64,000 bases of DNA from positions 208,424,744-208,488,743 of the forward strand of contig OY998180.1 in NCBI GenBank assembly GCA_963921935.1. Direction: 5' to 3'. Both the position numbers and the translations under genes were made by a program. Position 1 is the stretch's first letter, and every line of letters begins with the position of its first letter. Shown in pieces: positions 44,201 through 56,460 of this stretch. Source of the stretch: Galeruca laticollis. Its lineage: Eukaryota; Arthropoda; Insecta; Coleoptera; Chrysomelidae. The notes under the pieces are model-generated. The model had not been told where the DNA came from and did not search any database. It saw only the letters and a list, made by a program, of their open reading frames with translations.

Positions 44201-46123
44201 TATAACGAGAAAAACCTACAAACCCTCACAGTGCTCGTTATAGGTATGCGGGTTGTCTCACGTGGTACAACCCGTGCTCGCCAGTCGACTAGCTTCGAGT
44301 CGAAGAAGGGGTGGATTCTTCAAAAAATTATTAAGTATACAAAAAGGGCGCCAGAGAAGTTTTGGCAAGCACCCAAGACTTCCTAAGTTAGCCCACAACT
44401 CCTCAGTGGGTTAACAACACACACTACACACTCCAAGGTTAATCTGATAGGTAAATTATCATAAGTAAATAAAAGTCAGCAAGTATCCCCTGATTGAAAT
44501 TTTAATTAGTCTTGGTGGACCAAAGGTCTCTTTTCAAAATATTTATTACAATGTCACTACCAAAAAAAATATTACAAATAACGTCTGAGTTCAGCTGAAG
44601 GCTGTAATCTCAGGGTGCAGAAGAGCTGAGGGCCCCAAACTACACCGATATCTCAATTCTAAAATTCTAGAGAATCGACCAAATTGTTCATGTACAATAT
44701 TCCAAAAATACAACGATAATATATATATCAAAATCAACAATGTATAGTTACAAGGTTCCACACTTCCGCAATTTATACCAACATCAATATAAATATAAAT
44801 ATTGCATAAGCCAAAAATTTAAATAGTAACGAGTTTAGCGTTGCTAGAGAAAATACAACTCAAAATTATGTACGGCGCAAGTTATATACATAAAATCATT
44901 AGAAATAGGTAAAAAACCACTAAATAACGCAATACTAGGTACGTACCGTAGTGTTCTAGCGTATCTTAATCTATGAGCAAAGATTTCAAATTTTTAAATA
45001 CAAAATACAAGTGTAAGCGAGATTATAGTAATTGCCGCAAGAAAAAAAGGAATGAAACTTAATATAAAAAAAACGGTAATATGTGAAGCATAAATGTGAG
45101 TTTACTAATGAGTTTGAAGAAGTAAGAAAAGGAAAACTGTTCACTTATCCTTTTCCGGCACCAGAACAGGAACTGAAGTTTCTCCAGAATATCCCAGCTC
45201 TCCTGGAACTGGTCTCACTGACCCATTAAATTCCAATCAGTGATTTTTTTTAATGTCCATATACAAAAACCCCCCTAAAATAGAGAAACGAATTAGCCTC
45301 TACATAGGGTTTACATTTTACCCCGGTCAAATTTTCGACGTGCTCCCGTAATATCCCATCATACTGACTATATTAACAATACCCGAAATTCGCAAATAAT
45401 CATACCTCATGACTTTTAACTGTATAAAAGCCACCTACTCTGAGAATAAAAACTATATGACTAGTTTTTTTCCGCTTAGCAAAAAAACTACGATACCAAT
45501 AAAAACCCATAATATAAAAACTACGTCGTTGGACACATCCCTGAATATTTATACAACCCCTGTGATATATTCTTATTTCAACATAATAATATGAAGCAAT
45601 GAAGAATATGAATTAATAAGAATTTATGAAATACAACGAAACTATCCCGCGAAATCCAGATTACATACTCCAATAAATTACGAATCAAAGCAGTATTTCT
45701 ACGTTAAATTACCTACAAAACTGTTAATTCCGAGAAAGTATTTTTCAACCATTTACCTTGTTAATGAATCCTAGCTAACGCCGTCTACGGAAATTTACCT
45801 CAAAACGCAATTCCACTAAATTTTTATGGAACCCACAGTCATCGACCGTTTTTGGACCAGAAACCTATCGGGTCGGAGCTGCCAATTGTTGGTTCCAGCC
45901 GTATTTCTCTTCCCCTATGTCGGAATTGTCGGATTTTCCAATAAAGCACTTATGGCTCCCAGAGCACATGCGAAAATTTTTAGTTGAAGCGGTGTGTTTA
46001 CACCTTGACGGCAAATGGAGGACTGAAATTTTTAACTTCGTACCGAGAGCGCTGTGACTTCTCCCAGTCGACAGGTTAGCCAATATTAAATTTACGACAG
46101 CTCGGCGAATTTTTCGCGTTACA
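44201..46123. mobile_element. 1.9-kb insertion in the transposase gene, unclassified
   Basis: Flanked by AGAG at 44197-44200 and 46124-46127. Removing it and one AGAG rejoins WGGIV-RDTVIGPYFFEG in frame. The ends are TATAACGAGAAAAA and TTTTTCGCGTTACA, inverse of each other with two differences, so they look like degenerate TG...CA LTR ends or a 14-bp TIR. A second inverted copy of the first nine bases (CTCGTTATA) lies at 44234. No credible reading frame. On the minus strand ATTGGCAGCTCCGACCC at ~45875-45891 looks like a primer-binding site, but no direct LTR repeat was found. Confidence 0.75.
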
Positions 46124-46127
46124 AGAG

Positions 46128-46618
46128 ATACAGTTATAGGACCATACTTTTTTGAAGGTAGCCTCACTGGAAGAAGGTATTACAATTTTGTAAAAAACCA
46201 TTTGGGAGAGTTATTGGAGGAAGTTGATTTAAACACAAGAGTTAACTTGTGGTTCGGACCAGATGGAACATCTGTACATTACGTTCGTTGTGTACGTCGG
46301 TGGTTAAACAGACATTTCACCGACAGGTGGATAAGACGTGGTGGACCAATTTCGTGGCCTCCTCGATCTCCAGATCTCACACCGATGGATTTCTTTTTAT
46401 GGGGATACATCAAGCAACTTGTGTATCAAACAGAACCTACTACCAGAGAAGACATGAAAGAAAGGATTCGTAACGCATTTTCTACAATAACTCCAGCTAT
46501 GTTAGAGAGAGTAAGATCCTCGTTTTTGAAAAGAATTGAGAAATGTATGGAAGTAAATGATCGCCATTTTGAACACTTAGCATTAACTATACTTTTTATA
46601 AAATGTCAATGTTTGTGA
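46128..46618 (+). pseudogene. Long-TIR transposase, C-terminal part
   Basis: Reads DTVIGPYFFEGSLTGRRYY, LLEEVDLNTRVNLWF, GPDGTSVHYVRC, DRWIRRGGPISWPPRSPDL, TPMDFFLWGYIK, and ends FEHLALTILFIKCQCL at 46618. The second catalytic Asp sits in GPDG (other copies have HDGAPPH, so the motif is partly changed). The third-acid region PPRSPDLTPMDFFLWG is well kept. Open from the insertion seam to the stop. Confidence 0.88.
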
Positions 46619-46774
46619 TGACTTAATTATTTCGTAAAGTCTGCAATCTGCTTTTATATTTATTAGTACTATAATAACATTAGCCTACTTACAGTAAACA
46701 AAAGTATTGCTTCCAACATAATTCCGATTAAGTCTTTCCTTCCTCTAATGGTAAGAGTAAAAGTTATTTTAGAT

Positions 46775-47446
46775 GCATCCAAAATTACGACTAAAATTTA
46801 TGAAATGTTAAAATTTACAAGACGTTGCATGTAAAAATTTAATACAATTTAATTTGTGTAAGTAAAATACTTGTTTTTGACCATTATCATAAAATATTTA
46901 CGGTTTTCCATCAACTTATACCCTAAATGTACTACATCGGTTGAAAGATTATTAATTGTACTAACAAATTGTAAAAAGACTTATATGGTGATTCATTCAA
47001 AAATTTTGAGATATCGCTTGATTTGCGTTTTGTGTCACCCTGTATTAAAGAAGCCACAGATAAAAAAGTAATTAATACGGAGCACAGCCAATGATATTTG
47101 AATGATAATTGAATACAAAGACCTGTTAATTTATTTTGATTTACTGTTTTGCAGAGTGTTAAAGATGAGGTCTTTTTTGCCAATAATTGGCCATATCTTT
47201 TTAAAGCACCCATATAAATATTGGAATGCTATATTTTTGTAACGCTCTCGGTGAGTTCATTTCGATTCTTGTACAAAATATAGTACGTTTCATTTAAAAA
47301 AATGTAAGTTTGTGCTGCTACGTGGTTTTGGAATACCCTGTAGAATCGAAAGTATTTTCAAAATGTGCCCTGAGTAACTATATTAGCTCACACAAAACTT
47401 TAAAGTTTTATCTCTTTCCACAACGATGTAATCCTCCGATGTCAGA
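46775..47446. repeat. Right TIR
   Basis: Uninterrupted inverse of the split left TIR. It contains an open frame (46932-47213, minus) that is simply the mirror of the frame at 39270-39551, so neither is a gene. Confidence 0.88.
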
Positions 47447-48176
47447 AAATTGCCCCACCCTGTATAAAAGTTCACCAGGCTCAAATGAAAATTGACAGAA
47501 AAAATAAATACTTAAAACAAAAACTCTAGAATTTTAGATTAGAGAGAGAGGGGGGGAGGGGATAGAGAATTTAGAATGGTCGGTATTAAGTTGTAGATCA
47601 TGTAAAAGTAGAATTATTGAATTTTTATTTATACATCACAGCAAATAACAAAAATATTTATTCGGAACTCCTTTTGTGAAGGCTCTCTAAAAAACAATAC
47701 AAATCATCCATCATCGAATCTCCTTTGTTCTGATATTTTGATGGAACCATCCACCCTGAGTCAGTTGAAAGGAAATCATGAATGGAAATGGGAAAAGAGT
47801 GAACCTGTAATATTTCTCCACATAATACTTGACAAATCTTAAGACACCATCGTTAGTGATGAAAAACTATTGATGAATACTGGAAACAGACTTATTCTCT
47901 TCTTTTTCATTCATTGCACCAAATTACGCTACAGTTGCCCTAGCACATATATGGAGTTCACGGCTTTTCCTGATCTCTGAGTAAAACCCCCGAAACACGT
48001 GGAATAGGTTCTTTCATATTCTAAGACCAATTAACCACAAATATAACAAAATTGGCAAGGGAAATACTGCAAACCGTCTACTAGTACTCATGATCACTAA
48101 TTTCAAGATTTAAAGGAAGATTGAGTTGAAGAATAAGATTTATGAGTTACTCCTTTTTTGAGAAATATCTTTAAAT

Positions 48177-48246
<70 letters not shown>

Positions 48247-49449
48247 TATATGTACTATCCGTTAATTAAAAAGGAAAATTTATAATGAACACGTGCTCCC
48301 ATCACGGAACCATTTTGAAAGAATATTGGGAATATAATTTGGAGACTACAAAACTTATCAGTGAATAAGGCATAGATTGAAGTTATTGTACGACTAATTA
48401 GCTTCTTAAAATGGCAATGTTTCTAGGTATATAAAAGCTGGAGTGGACACATAAAATTGACTAAAGATAAAAGAGATTGTGAGAAAATGATGGGCTGGAA
48501 CGGATGTACATCCTACTTTTAAAAAATTATGTATTTGAAATCAATTTATCTTCACTTTTATTGTTTTGGAAAATATCCAAAAACTTTACATAAATCTTCA
48601 AAAAAATTGATGATTTCATATAACTTAATAATTATGAGCTTAAAATATAATCTTCTAAGCAATTTTCAGTTCAGTTACGCTACCAATGCACTCCACAGAA
48701 AAATATTTCACATTCAGAACCTTTTAAAGGACTGCTTCCTTCCATTTACTTTTCTAATTCAAACTCTAACCCTCTAAAAATAATAAAACGTTTGTTTTAA
48801 ACAGAGGATTTTCCCTTAATTGGAATGGGGGTATAAACTTGAATAGAATGTAATCATTGTACAATCCACACACATTTTGTTGATTTCACCTTAAGACTTT
48901 TAATCCTCTATCCTCTAATGAAAATAATTCCTATTACAACTGAAATGGGCTCGTAGCACCGTATGCACTAAACGTAACTTTAATTGTAGCCAGGAAGGAC
49001 AGGAACAATGTGAATGTTGTTGAAAGAGTGAACCTTGAAAAACAATCAGTCAGAGGATGGGAACATAATTTTTACCACAAAATGATACGAAGTATCCCAC
49101 TATGTGAAGCTGACATATTGGCACGATTTTTCAATAAAAATTTTTCACAATAGCCTATGTAAAGTGGACAGGTGCATTTGATAAGGATTAGTATTTCAAA
49201 ATACCATTTAATTTTGTAATTTTTGTATAAAAGTATTTTGCATTACCGATCGTTAGTTGGGTTTCAAAAACGAATGATATAATATGGTACGCAGATTGCT
49301 CCAAAATAGCAGAGAAAAATATTGAAAGATACATTCGATTACGCATTAAAAAATATAGAGAAGGAATTAAAAAAATCCCTAAATTGAGAATGTGTTCACA
49401 ACGAAGTGGAACTCCTGTGGAAGAAACACGAAAAGTAGATAAGATGTAA
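47447..49449. other. Unassigned AT-rich sequence
   Basis: No gene recognised. It includes a purine tract (GAGAGAGAGGGGGGGAGGGG, ~47541) and the (TA)n tract listed separately. Confidence 0.4.
48184..48248. repeat. (TA)n microsatellite
   Basis: About 30 TA units, nearly uninterrupted. Length may be polymorphic or mis-assembled. Confidence 0.95.
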
Positions 49450-49700
49450 AGCAAAAATGGTTATAACTGTGTCCAAAAACCTTGCAGAGAAAAATTTGGA
49501 TTGCAACCCAAGTATCCTGAGGTGGATGTACACCGCTATTGTGACACCTAACTTATGGAGCTATTGCATGGAATAGGAGAACCAGGGTACGGACAACAAG
49601 AGACAACCTCTCCCAGAATTCAAAGGCTGGCTTATATATGTATAACAGGAACAATGAAAAGATAGCCTACAGCCTACATATTGAGTATAGAGGGAATTCT
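49450..49700 (+). pseudogene. R1-like non-LTR RT C-terminal fragment
   Basis: Frame-shifted plus-strand pieces read AEKNLDCNPSILRWMYTAIV, TPNLWSYCME and IQRLAYICITGTMKR. This matches the order of a region after the RT palm in R1-clade elements (a WGL...W.Y.A.VRP..YGA block, then a QRLA...TGA block). Short and decayed, with no flanking domain recognised. Confidence 0.5.
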
Positions 49701-49937
49701 GCGGTAAAAACTATCATTCGCTACTTAGAGAACAGGAATTTGGAAACATGCCACAGGATGAAATGATGAAAATGTATATTTCCGTGAAGAAGTGCAATAC
49801 AAAATATAGTAATAAAAAGAACATGCACTTCGAGGTTTCCTGCTCACTGAACAAACACCCGAAAGATATTATTGTTTTGACATCAAAAGAACTCTGCAGG
49901 TTTACTAAAGCAGAGAACAGAAAGTCTGCTATTATAT

Positions 49938-49940
49938 AAA

Positions 49941-50013
<73 letters not shown>
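49938..50013. repeat. (TA)n microsatellite
   Basis: About 35 TA units. A frame of alternating Ile and Tyr crosses it but is not a gene. Confidence 0.95.
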
Positions 50014-50015
<2 letters not shown>

Positions 50016-51963
50016 AACCAGATATCATAGATAATAAGAGAATTAGTATTATAAAAATATGTTACTAGTATTAAAATATATGAAAATAATATAATTTAAG
50101 AAAACAGGTAAAAAGGAAACACTTTTCTTAATTTAAACAACATATCAAATAAAGATATATTAAATAATAGCCTATAACAATATAATAAATAAGGAATTAC
50201 CTCAATAATAACATAAAATATAGAGATTGCCTAACCAATGTAATGATGTAAATAAAGTTGCCTAAGACGAAGAATAATTTCCATAACATAATCAGCTGTT
50301 CATCTGAAATGAAAACAAATATTATTATAGATAATTCATTATAATCATTAATTTAAGAATAAAAAACAAATACAAATATTGAATAGAATAGAATTCAATA
50401 GATTTTCATAGATAAACAAATAATGACATATAGATAAATGATATATGGTAAATAAAATGAACGTTGAATCAATAAATAGTAATTTGTTAAAGTTTATTAT
50501 AAATAATATAATGCAAAGAGTTTAGACAAATAACATAAGAGAATTTATATTTATAATTAATATGAGTGTAACAAGGATATACTATCAATAACAATATTGA
50601 ATGTTGTACCATGTAAATGTATCTATGTATAACCAATTTTAATTTATTTGTATGATGAAAAAACTCATAGGAACTCTATAAATGAACTAATAATGTAAAA
50701 GAGTGTATGTATGAAATTTTTTAATAAGTGATAGAAGTTTCAATTAATGTGATTGCAAAAGACAATATCTTATTGGTTATAAAATATGACAGAACAAATT
50801 GTGAATCAATAAATAAACTTTGGAATAGTGACCTGAAAAAGAACAAAAGACTGTTTGTTGAAAAAAGTAGAGAATCGAGGGGACGCTTAAAAAAGGGAGG
50901 AAAGCTGGTGTCAAGAAGCGAGGAGTGTGTGTGATGGTGTTCCTGAAATTTCAAGAAATTCCCGGTTTTAAGACATTTAAACCTATAAAGTACTATTAAA
51001 TACAATCTTAGTAATACTCACAGTCAATTGTATCAAGTTTTTCGGCAAGAATCTACGAAATTTTCATCAATTTTGGTTTTTTTTCTGGAGCTTCAGAGGA
51101 GTGTTCCTGGGATCCAGAGACTTTCATCCCAATTCAAGAGCAACAGGTCAGTGTTTTTAAATCATTATTGGCCAATAATCAGTGTAAAAACTCAAAATAC
51201 CCAATTAAGTACTTAATTTCATAAATTGATAAACTTTTGCAAATATGATCGATCTGAAAAAGAAAGAAACAGACTTTGTATAGTGAATTCATTGCATAAA
51301 TCGTTAAATTTAATAAAAGGCCGAATTTTCAATAAATTAAAATATTCACTTACGCCATTTTGTAATTGCATAAATCTGGTGATTGCAATTTCATAATGTA
51401 ATAACTATTTCCATCTGTATATAATTTCTATTTTTCTATCTATGTATATAACAATTTTATTTCCACAGCAATTTGTATCATATATAACTATGATTTATAT
51501 ATAAATTCTTTTATGTGTTTGAACCATTCACTTGTTTGCATCTTCATCAAACTTTGTATAATATGAATAGATGCTTCTTACGTATCAGAATTGTTCGTTT
51601 TATGTTAAAGCGCATGACTAGTTTTTCACGCATGCGCATTGATGAAACTATTAAAATAAACAAGTAGATACAATATAACCATTGGCGTCGCATATTATTT
51701 TTATCAAATATAAAATATTGCATTGAAAATTAAATCTATTTCAAATAATGTGTTTTCTTTTTATTTAAACAATTATAACAAAACAATGAGCCAGGACTCA
51801 AAGAGAAAAAGGATTTCATTCTCCCGAATAATCAAATTAAAATAAATTACCAAACAAATATTAAAAACAAACTGAGCTAGCCAAACTAAATAAAAATTCT
51901 AAATAATAAACATCTACATATAAATATCATCTACAAAAATAAGTAAAATAATTCAAAAGTTAG

Positions 51964-52023
<60 letters not shown>

Positions 52024-53324
52024 AAAGTGTAGTCACGGCTAACTAGTTGAAAAACCAACTTGTAAACTTTATGGGGTACAGCCAAAATGTATGGGTGGTT
52101 AAGAGGACTCTCTTTTCACAATACCAAGCTTTCGATCATTTATTTTTTATCTTTTTTAAGGCTAAAATCACAATTTTGTTAAAATTTTAAACACGGTTTC
52201 CGTTATAAATAAATAAAACTTACTAGCAAAGTGAGTAATTTCCTGAAGGATTGCAAAGTTGATAACGTTGAATACATTATTTGGAGAATATTGAAGATTG
52301 TAATAAAAAGGAAGAGCGGACTCTTATCGGAATACCCCAAGCTTTCGGAAATGTATTATTCCCATCATCAGGGAAGCTACAATGATAAAACAACAAACGT
52401 AAATCGATTGTGAGGATCAATATTTGGAAAGTGCAAAGTATAATTGCCGACTTACCTCCAAGTTGAGGTTATATTCCATTGTGGTAGAATTAATTATGAT
52501 GTAGACTAGTTAGGGAAGGAATGTCACAAAATTATTATCTCAATCATAAGGAAAAAATCTCAAAACGTGAAATACCATTTCTTTCTCCAAAACACGAGAT
52601 GTTTAACTGTTGCTAGCGAGTACGGAAATGATCTCGTTTTCCTTCTAAATTGGATGAACAAGTGATCGACAGCAAGTGTTGCCGCTTATTTAGACATGTT
52701 TTGAACTGAAAATAAAAGAATAATACTTTACTGTGGATTTTTTATCTCTCTAATAACTTGGTTAAAGGATTTGATAACTTTTTATTTAAATAGACAAGTC
52801 ATATTTAACTTTTTTTTAATAAAATTAGACAGGATGACCCCGAAAACTTCTTTTTTGCCCCTAATCCCATTGTTTTGTTAAAATGACATATTAGTTTAAG
52901 ACATGCCATTTAATTATCAATTCATTCATATTGTAACACGATAGTGGATTTATTGAAATGGTTTATTAACATACAATTCTCCTAATAACGTTTACAATTT
53001 CTCTCCATTACCTAAAGTCACTAAAATTCTTGCAAAAATACAGGCTCCCTTTATATACAGCACAAAAAGCAGAGATAAACTAAAAAAAAATTAAAAACAT
53101 TTCTTTTATCCAATGTCTGTTAGGCGTTCACCAAATTTATTTTAATATTGCTCACAAATTATTCACAAAAAAGCTGCACGTTTGCCCTTATCCGTATCGG
53201 GTCGGGCGGCATGTTTGTTTTTCTCTTTGACTTGGTGGAACCTGCCATCGCCGATCATTAATTTACTTATATCATCTATACCAATTGCGGCGTTCTCACT
53301 CCGTAAAAGCAAAAGTATATATCA
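50014..53324. other. Unassigned AT-rich sequence
   Basis: No gene recognised in 3.3 kb. Notable points are a (TA)n tract at 51969-52017, a pair of AAGCTTTCG phrases at ~52128 and ~52351, and GC-richer DNA at 53170-53330 next to the 705-bp repeat. Confidence 0.4.
51969..52017. repeat. (TA)n microsatellite
   Basis: About 24 TA units. Confidence 0.95.
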
Positions 53325-54014
53325 AGAGTGACTGCTCGTCACTCGCGCCATGTCACATCTCGACTCCACCTTCTTCTATATATTTTTGCGCTAGATGACA
53401 GACACTCTTCTACCGGAAATTTCGTCTTTTTCCTCTCCCCGCAATTCTATTTTTTTTTAATTAATTAAAAAGTATATTATCTTCGGGCAAATTATGCGTG
53501 CATTTGCCATATAATTCATATATGATCTTCCATTTGCAGTATCAATGATAATTTTTCATGTATTCATTAAAAAGATATTCAGTTCTAAAAAATAAAAGTG
53601 GTAACTTTTGCAAAAATATTTCTAAAGTTGAACGTTTGGTAGGTGTGGTTTCGATATTTTGCTGAAGTAAGAAAGAAGATCACTGTCGCCACTGGTGATT
53701 CATTTCTTGCAGGTGTGGTGGTCGATAATTGAGTTTCATCCACCCTGAATCTCAAACCGGGGCGCTATTCTTGACATCGTTCCCTACGTCATGTATACGC
53801 AAGCCTGTGAATCTTCTATTTGCGAATTATATTCTCGAGCGCCGTTCCTAAAATCATCGAATTGTATCGTCGTCGCAACAACGTCAGTTGACGTTACAAT
53901 ACAAATGCCATTTGTTATTTTGTGATGTCAATTATAAAGAAGCTTTTCAAATATATTTATCAATGTCTTCCATAAAAATGAATTCTATAATCAGTATTAG
54001 ACCCAAATTGAAGA
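53325..54014 (-). repeat. ~700-bp dispersed repeat with TATA box (copy 2)
   Basis: Inverse of 35663-36368 over its whole length. On the minus strand the TATA box is followed by the shared GACGAGCAGTC end at ~53325. Beyond that the two copies diverge. Here the next ~150 bp include GCCGCCCGACCCGATACGG (minus, ~53190-53210), which could be a primer-binding site if the repeat is an LTR. Confidence 0.75.
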
Positions 54015-54766
54015 GGCACACCAATAATAATAATTTACTCATTTAGCCCAACAGCAAAAGAAGTTTAAAGAGTCTATTCTGTAACTTGTCGTTGTCCATG
54101 AACGACATCGTTACTTATTACAGAATTGGCCTCTAAAATTAGGTTCATTACCGATACACAATTGAGCAGGTAAGATTAGAGTAGTTACATTTGTTTTAGA
54201 ATGAAAGATGATAACAATTAGTATTATTACAATCTAATAAATTATATTAACCACTTATTGAAACAAAGCATCTCTTCGCTGAATATATTTGTTTTTTTTA
54301 ATATATTGTCATCAATGGCAATGTTACAATTTTATCTATGTGAAACAAATTGTCATTATGACCCAACAATGTTAATAACATTTGACAACTTATGTGATAT
54401 TCTATACATTAAATTTTTTTATTGTTTTTATAAACGTAGCACCCGTTTAAAAATTAGTAGTGGTAGAGCAAAAATCTGCAACTAACAAAAGTTACTATTT
54501 GTAGTTGAACACAACTTTGATGAAAATAATAATAATAAATTTGGACCAAGTACATCAAAACATGTTCCACTTCAGAGAAAAGCTGCCTACTTGAGACAGA
54601 AAACAGTGAAATATTTTTTATTGAGATAATGTTAAACTGCTCATATATGTTTGTATTGGAAAATTAAAAACACTATCATTATATCTCTACTCATTTTATC
54701 AATGAAAATAATTGTTTCAGATAATTCAACATAAGGTGATACGTGAGAAGTAAACCTCTAGCAAAA
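54015..54766. other. Unassigned AT-rich sequence
   Basis: No coding signal or repeat recognised. Confidence 0.4.
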
Positions 54767-55142
54767 TTGGCCCAATTTTTGTAGCCTTATACCAAAAATT
54801 GGGCCAAGTCTTATAATTTTTTTCTTGTCAAATGATTTTTTAGATCAGCTTAAAATTAGTTGGAAAATAACTATGTATATATAAAAATTTTATCGGAATA
54901 AATTTCAGTCAATAAATTGAAAATTATTTGAAAGAATGTTTCTTTGTAAGTATCAATTTGAAAAAGGTGGATAAATTTAATGTACGACATGGTATTTTAC
55001 GTGATTTCAAAAAAATTTTTGATTTAAATTTGGTTAGGTACTTTAATTGTTGGAAATTTTATTATTTCTAGAGTAACTTGAGACGTGTACATGGCGCAAA
55101 GTTTTACTGACATCCGTAGATGACAGTTTTGGTAGTATTCCT
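54767..55142. repeat. ~376-bp inverted repeat, left copy, with outer hairpin
   Basis: Starts TTGGCCCAATTTTTG and its inverse follows ~14 bp later (AAAAATTGGGCCAA, 54793-54806), forming a terminal hairpin. It ends inside at GATGACAGTTTTGGTAGTAT. Non-coding. Confidence 0.85.
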
Positions 55143-55794
55143 AATACCTATAATAACATCATATCGGCTTAAATCACCGTTTTTCTTTCACCTAATATTT
55201 GTAAATAATGATATTTTATATCGATTTTCCATCGGCACGGTCTTCCAATGCTAGAGTTGATGATCGATGATGCCGATATTGCAGTATTCGGTTGAAACTG
55301 AATCACCGATCACCGCGTCTGCGAGAAATGAATTACCGTGATTTTACATTCACCGTGAAATATTGTGGTTACCGCTATATCGACCAGTACTAGTCCAGAG
55401 ACAATAAAAAGGAATAAATATCACTTAAGTGGTTAATATAAGTCTTTTTGTTAACACGGTTACAAAATTGTGAATTGAATGCCATTTCTAATGCTCTCTT
55501 AGTTATATTTTTCTCAGTCGCTAACGCTTTCACAGCCTCATAATTCATATGACGGTCTAAAGCATTAACATTTTACGCTACGCTCGGGACAGTCTGCAGT
55601 CACTATTGTGTGAGACTATACGGCTTGATAGAGACCTTAAGGTCTGACTTATATATTGTTTGTCTCAGTCGTGACAATGAGTTCAGTAAACTACATTAAA
55701 ACGAAGTTAATGAACTTTTGTCTTTAACATTATTGAAAGTAGATCCAACTGTTGAAACAGTTGAATGAAAAATAAAAATTATGAAAAAATTAAG
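55143..55794. other. Unassigned; holds a third fragment of the 705-bp repeat
   Basis: 55245-55380 (GATCACCGCGTCTGCGAGAAATGAATTACC...) is alike to ~35970-36050, with the same ...GAAATGAATCACC... wording. The rest is unassigned. Confidence 0.4.
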
Positions 55795-56460
55795 GACACG
55801 GATATAGCCGAACTATGCGTACAATAGGGTTACCACTATAGAGAAAGCTTTAAACGGATTTAAAACAACCGGAATATTCCCCATCAATCGTGATGTGTTT
55901 TGTGAAGAAGACTTTATACCTATATATGAAGATAATGAAGATCGGTCAAATACAACGGCTCTAGAAGATCAACCATTGACTCAACAAACAACCGGCGAGG
56001 GAAATTCGGAACCAGCAGAATCCAGACATAAGACTCCTTCTCCAGAACCAGGGCCAAATGGAATTATACCAGAAAGACGGAACATTTTACGTAATAGACT
56101 GTCATCAAATTCGTCTGATTCTGAATTTACTTGGGTAGAAGTTGTTGAAGATAGCTAGAGCGATGACAATAATAAAACCCTAAAAATTAAAGAAAAAAGA
56201 ACAAACACTTCATTTTAAGACTATGTCCAGCTCCAGTCTTTCAACCAAGAACTTCACAGCGTAAAAAGCAACATTCTCAAATATTAATAACCACTCCACT
56301 AAAAGATGAGCTCGAAAATAAGACATTGAAAAACACAAAAAAGAGGAAAATGAAAAACTCCAGTTGAAAAAAGAAAAAAGGAGGTGATGAAATCTGCACT
56401 AATTGAGAACAATTTGGATATGATAATAATGTTTGATGACGGTGCCGTTCTTGTGCAACA
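55795..56460 (+). pseudogene. pogo-like transposase C-terminal relic
   Basis: ALNGFKTTGIFPINRDVF (~55848-55900) matches the ...AFxxTGIxPxN...F motif that follows the DDE domain in pogo/Tigger transposases (compare SGFKATGIVPFWPD at ~3160). An open acidic tail to 56156 (FIPIYEDNEDRSNTTALEDQ) follows, then decayed Lys/Glu-rich coding. The catalytic domain is missing. Confidence 0.7.

Larger units (their letters stand above)
39035..47446 (+). mobile_element. Long-TIR Tc1/mariner-like transposon with two insertions
   Basis: The left arm is 39035-39576 plus 43191-~43345, split by a non-LTR element. It is an inverted repeat of ~46775-47446, so the TIRs are ~700 bp. Without the two insertions the element would be ~2.9 kb, close to the 3.0 kb of the element at 5465. 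The arms contain two more CAGGG-type modules (39141, 39440; inverse near 47340 and 47040). The exact outer ends are uncertain: a CAGGGTGGGG motif (minus) ends at ~47462 on the right, but its left counterpart is lost. The transposase reads plus. Confidence 0.85.

Noticed and set aside
44201..46123. Complete minus-oriented LTR retrotransposon
   Set aside because: A primer-site-like stretch is present, but the left end does not repeat the sequence before it, and no gag or pol is present.
49714..50028. 104-residue minus-strand frame with a long Ile-Tyr run
   Set aside because: Product of the (TA)n microsatellite; not a gene.
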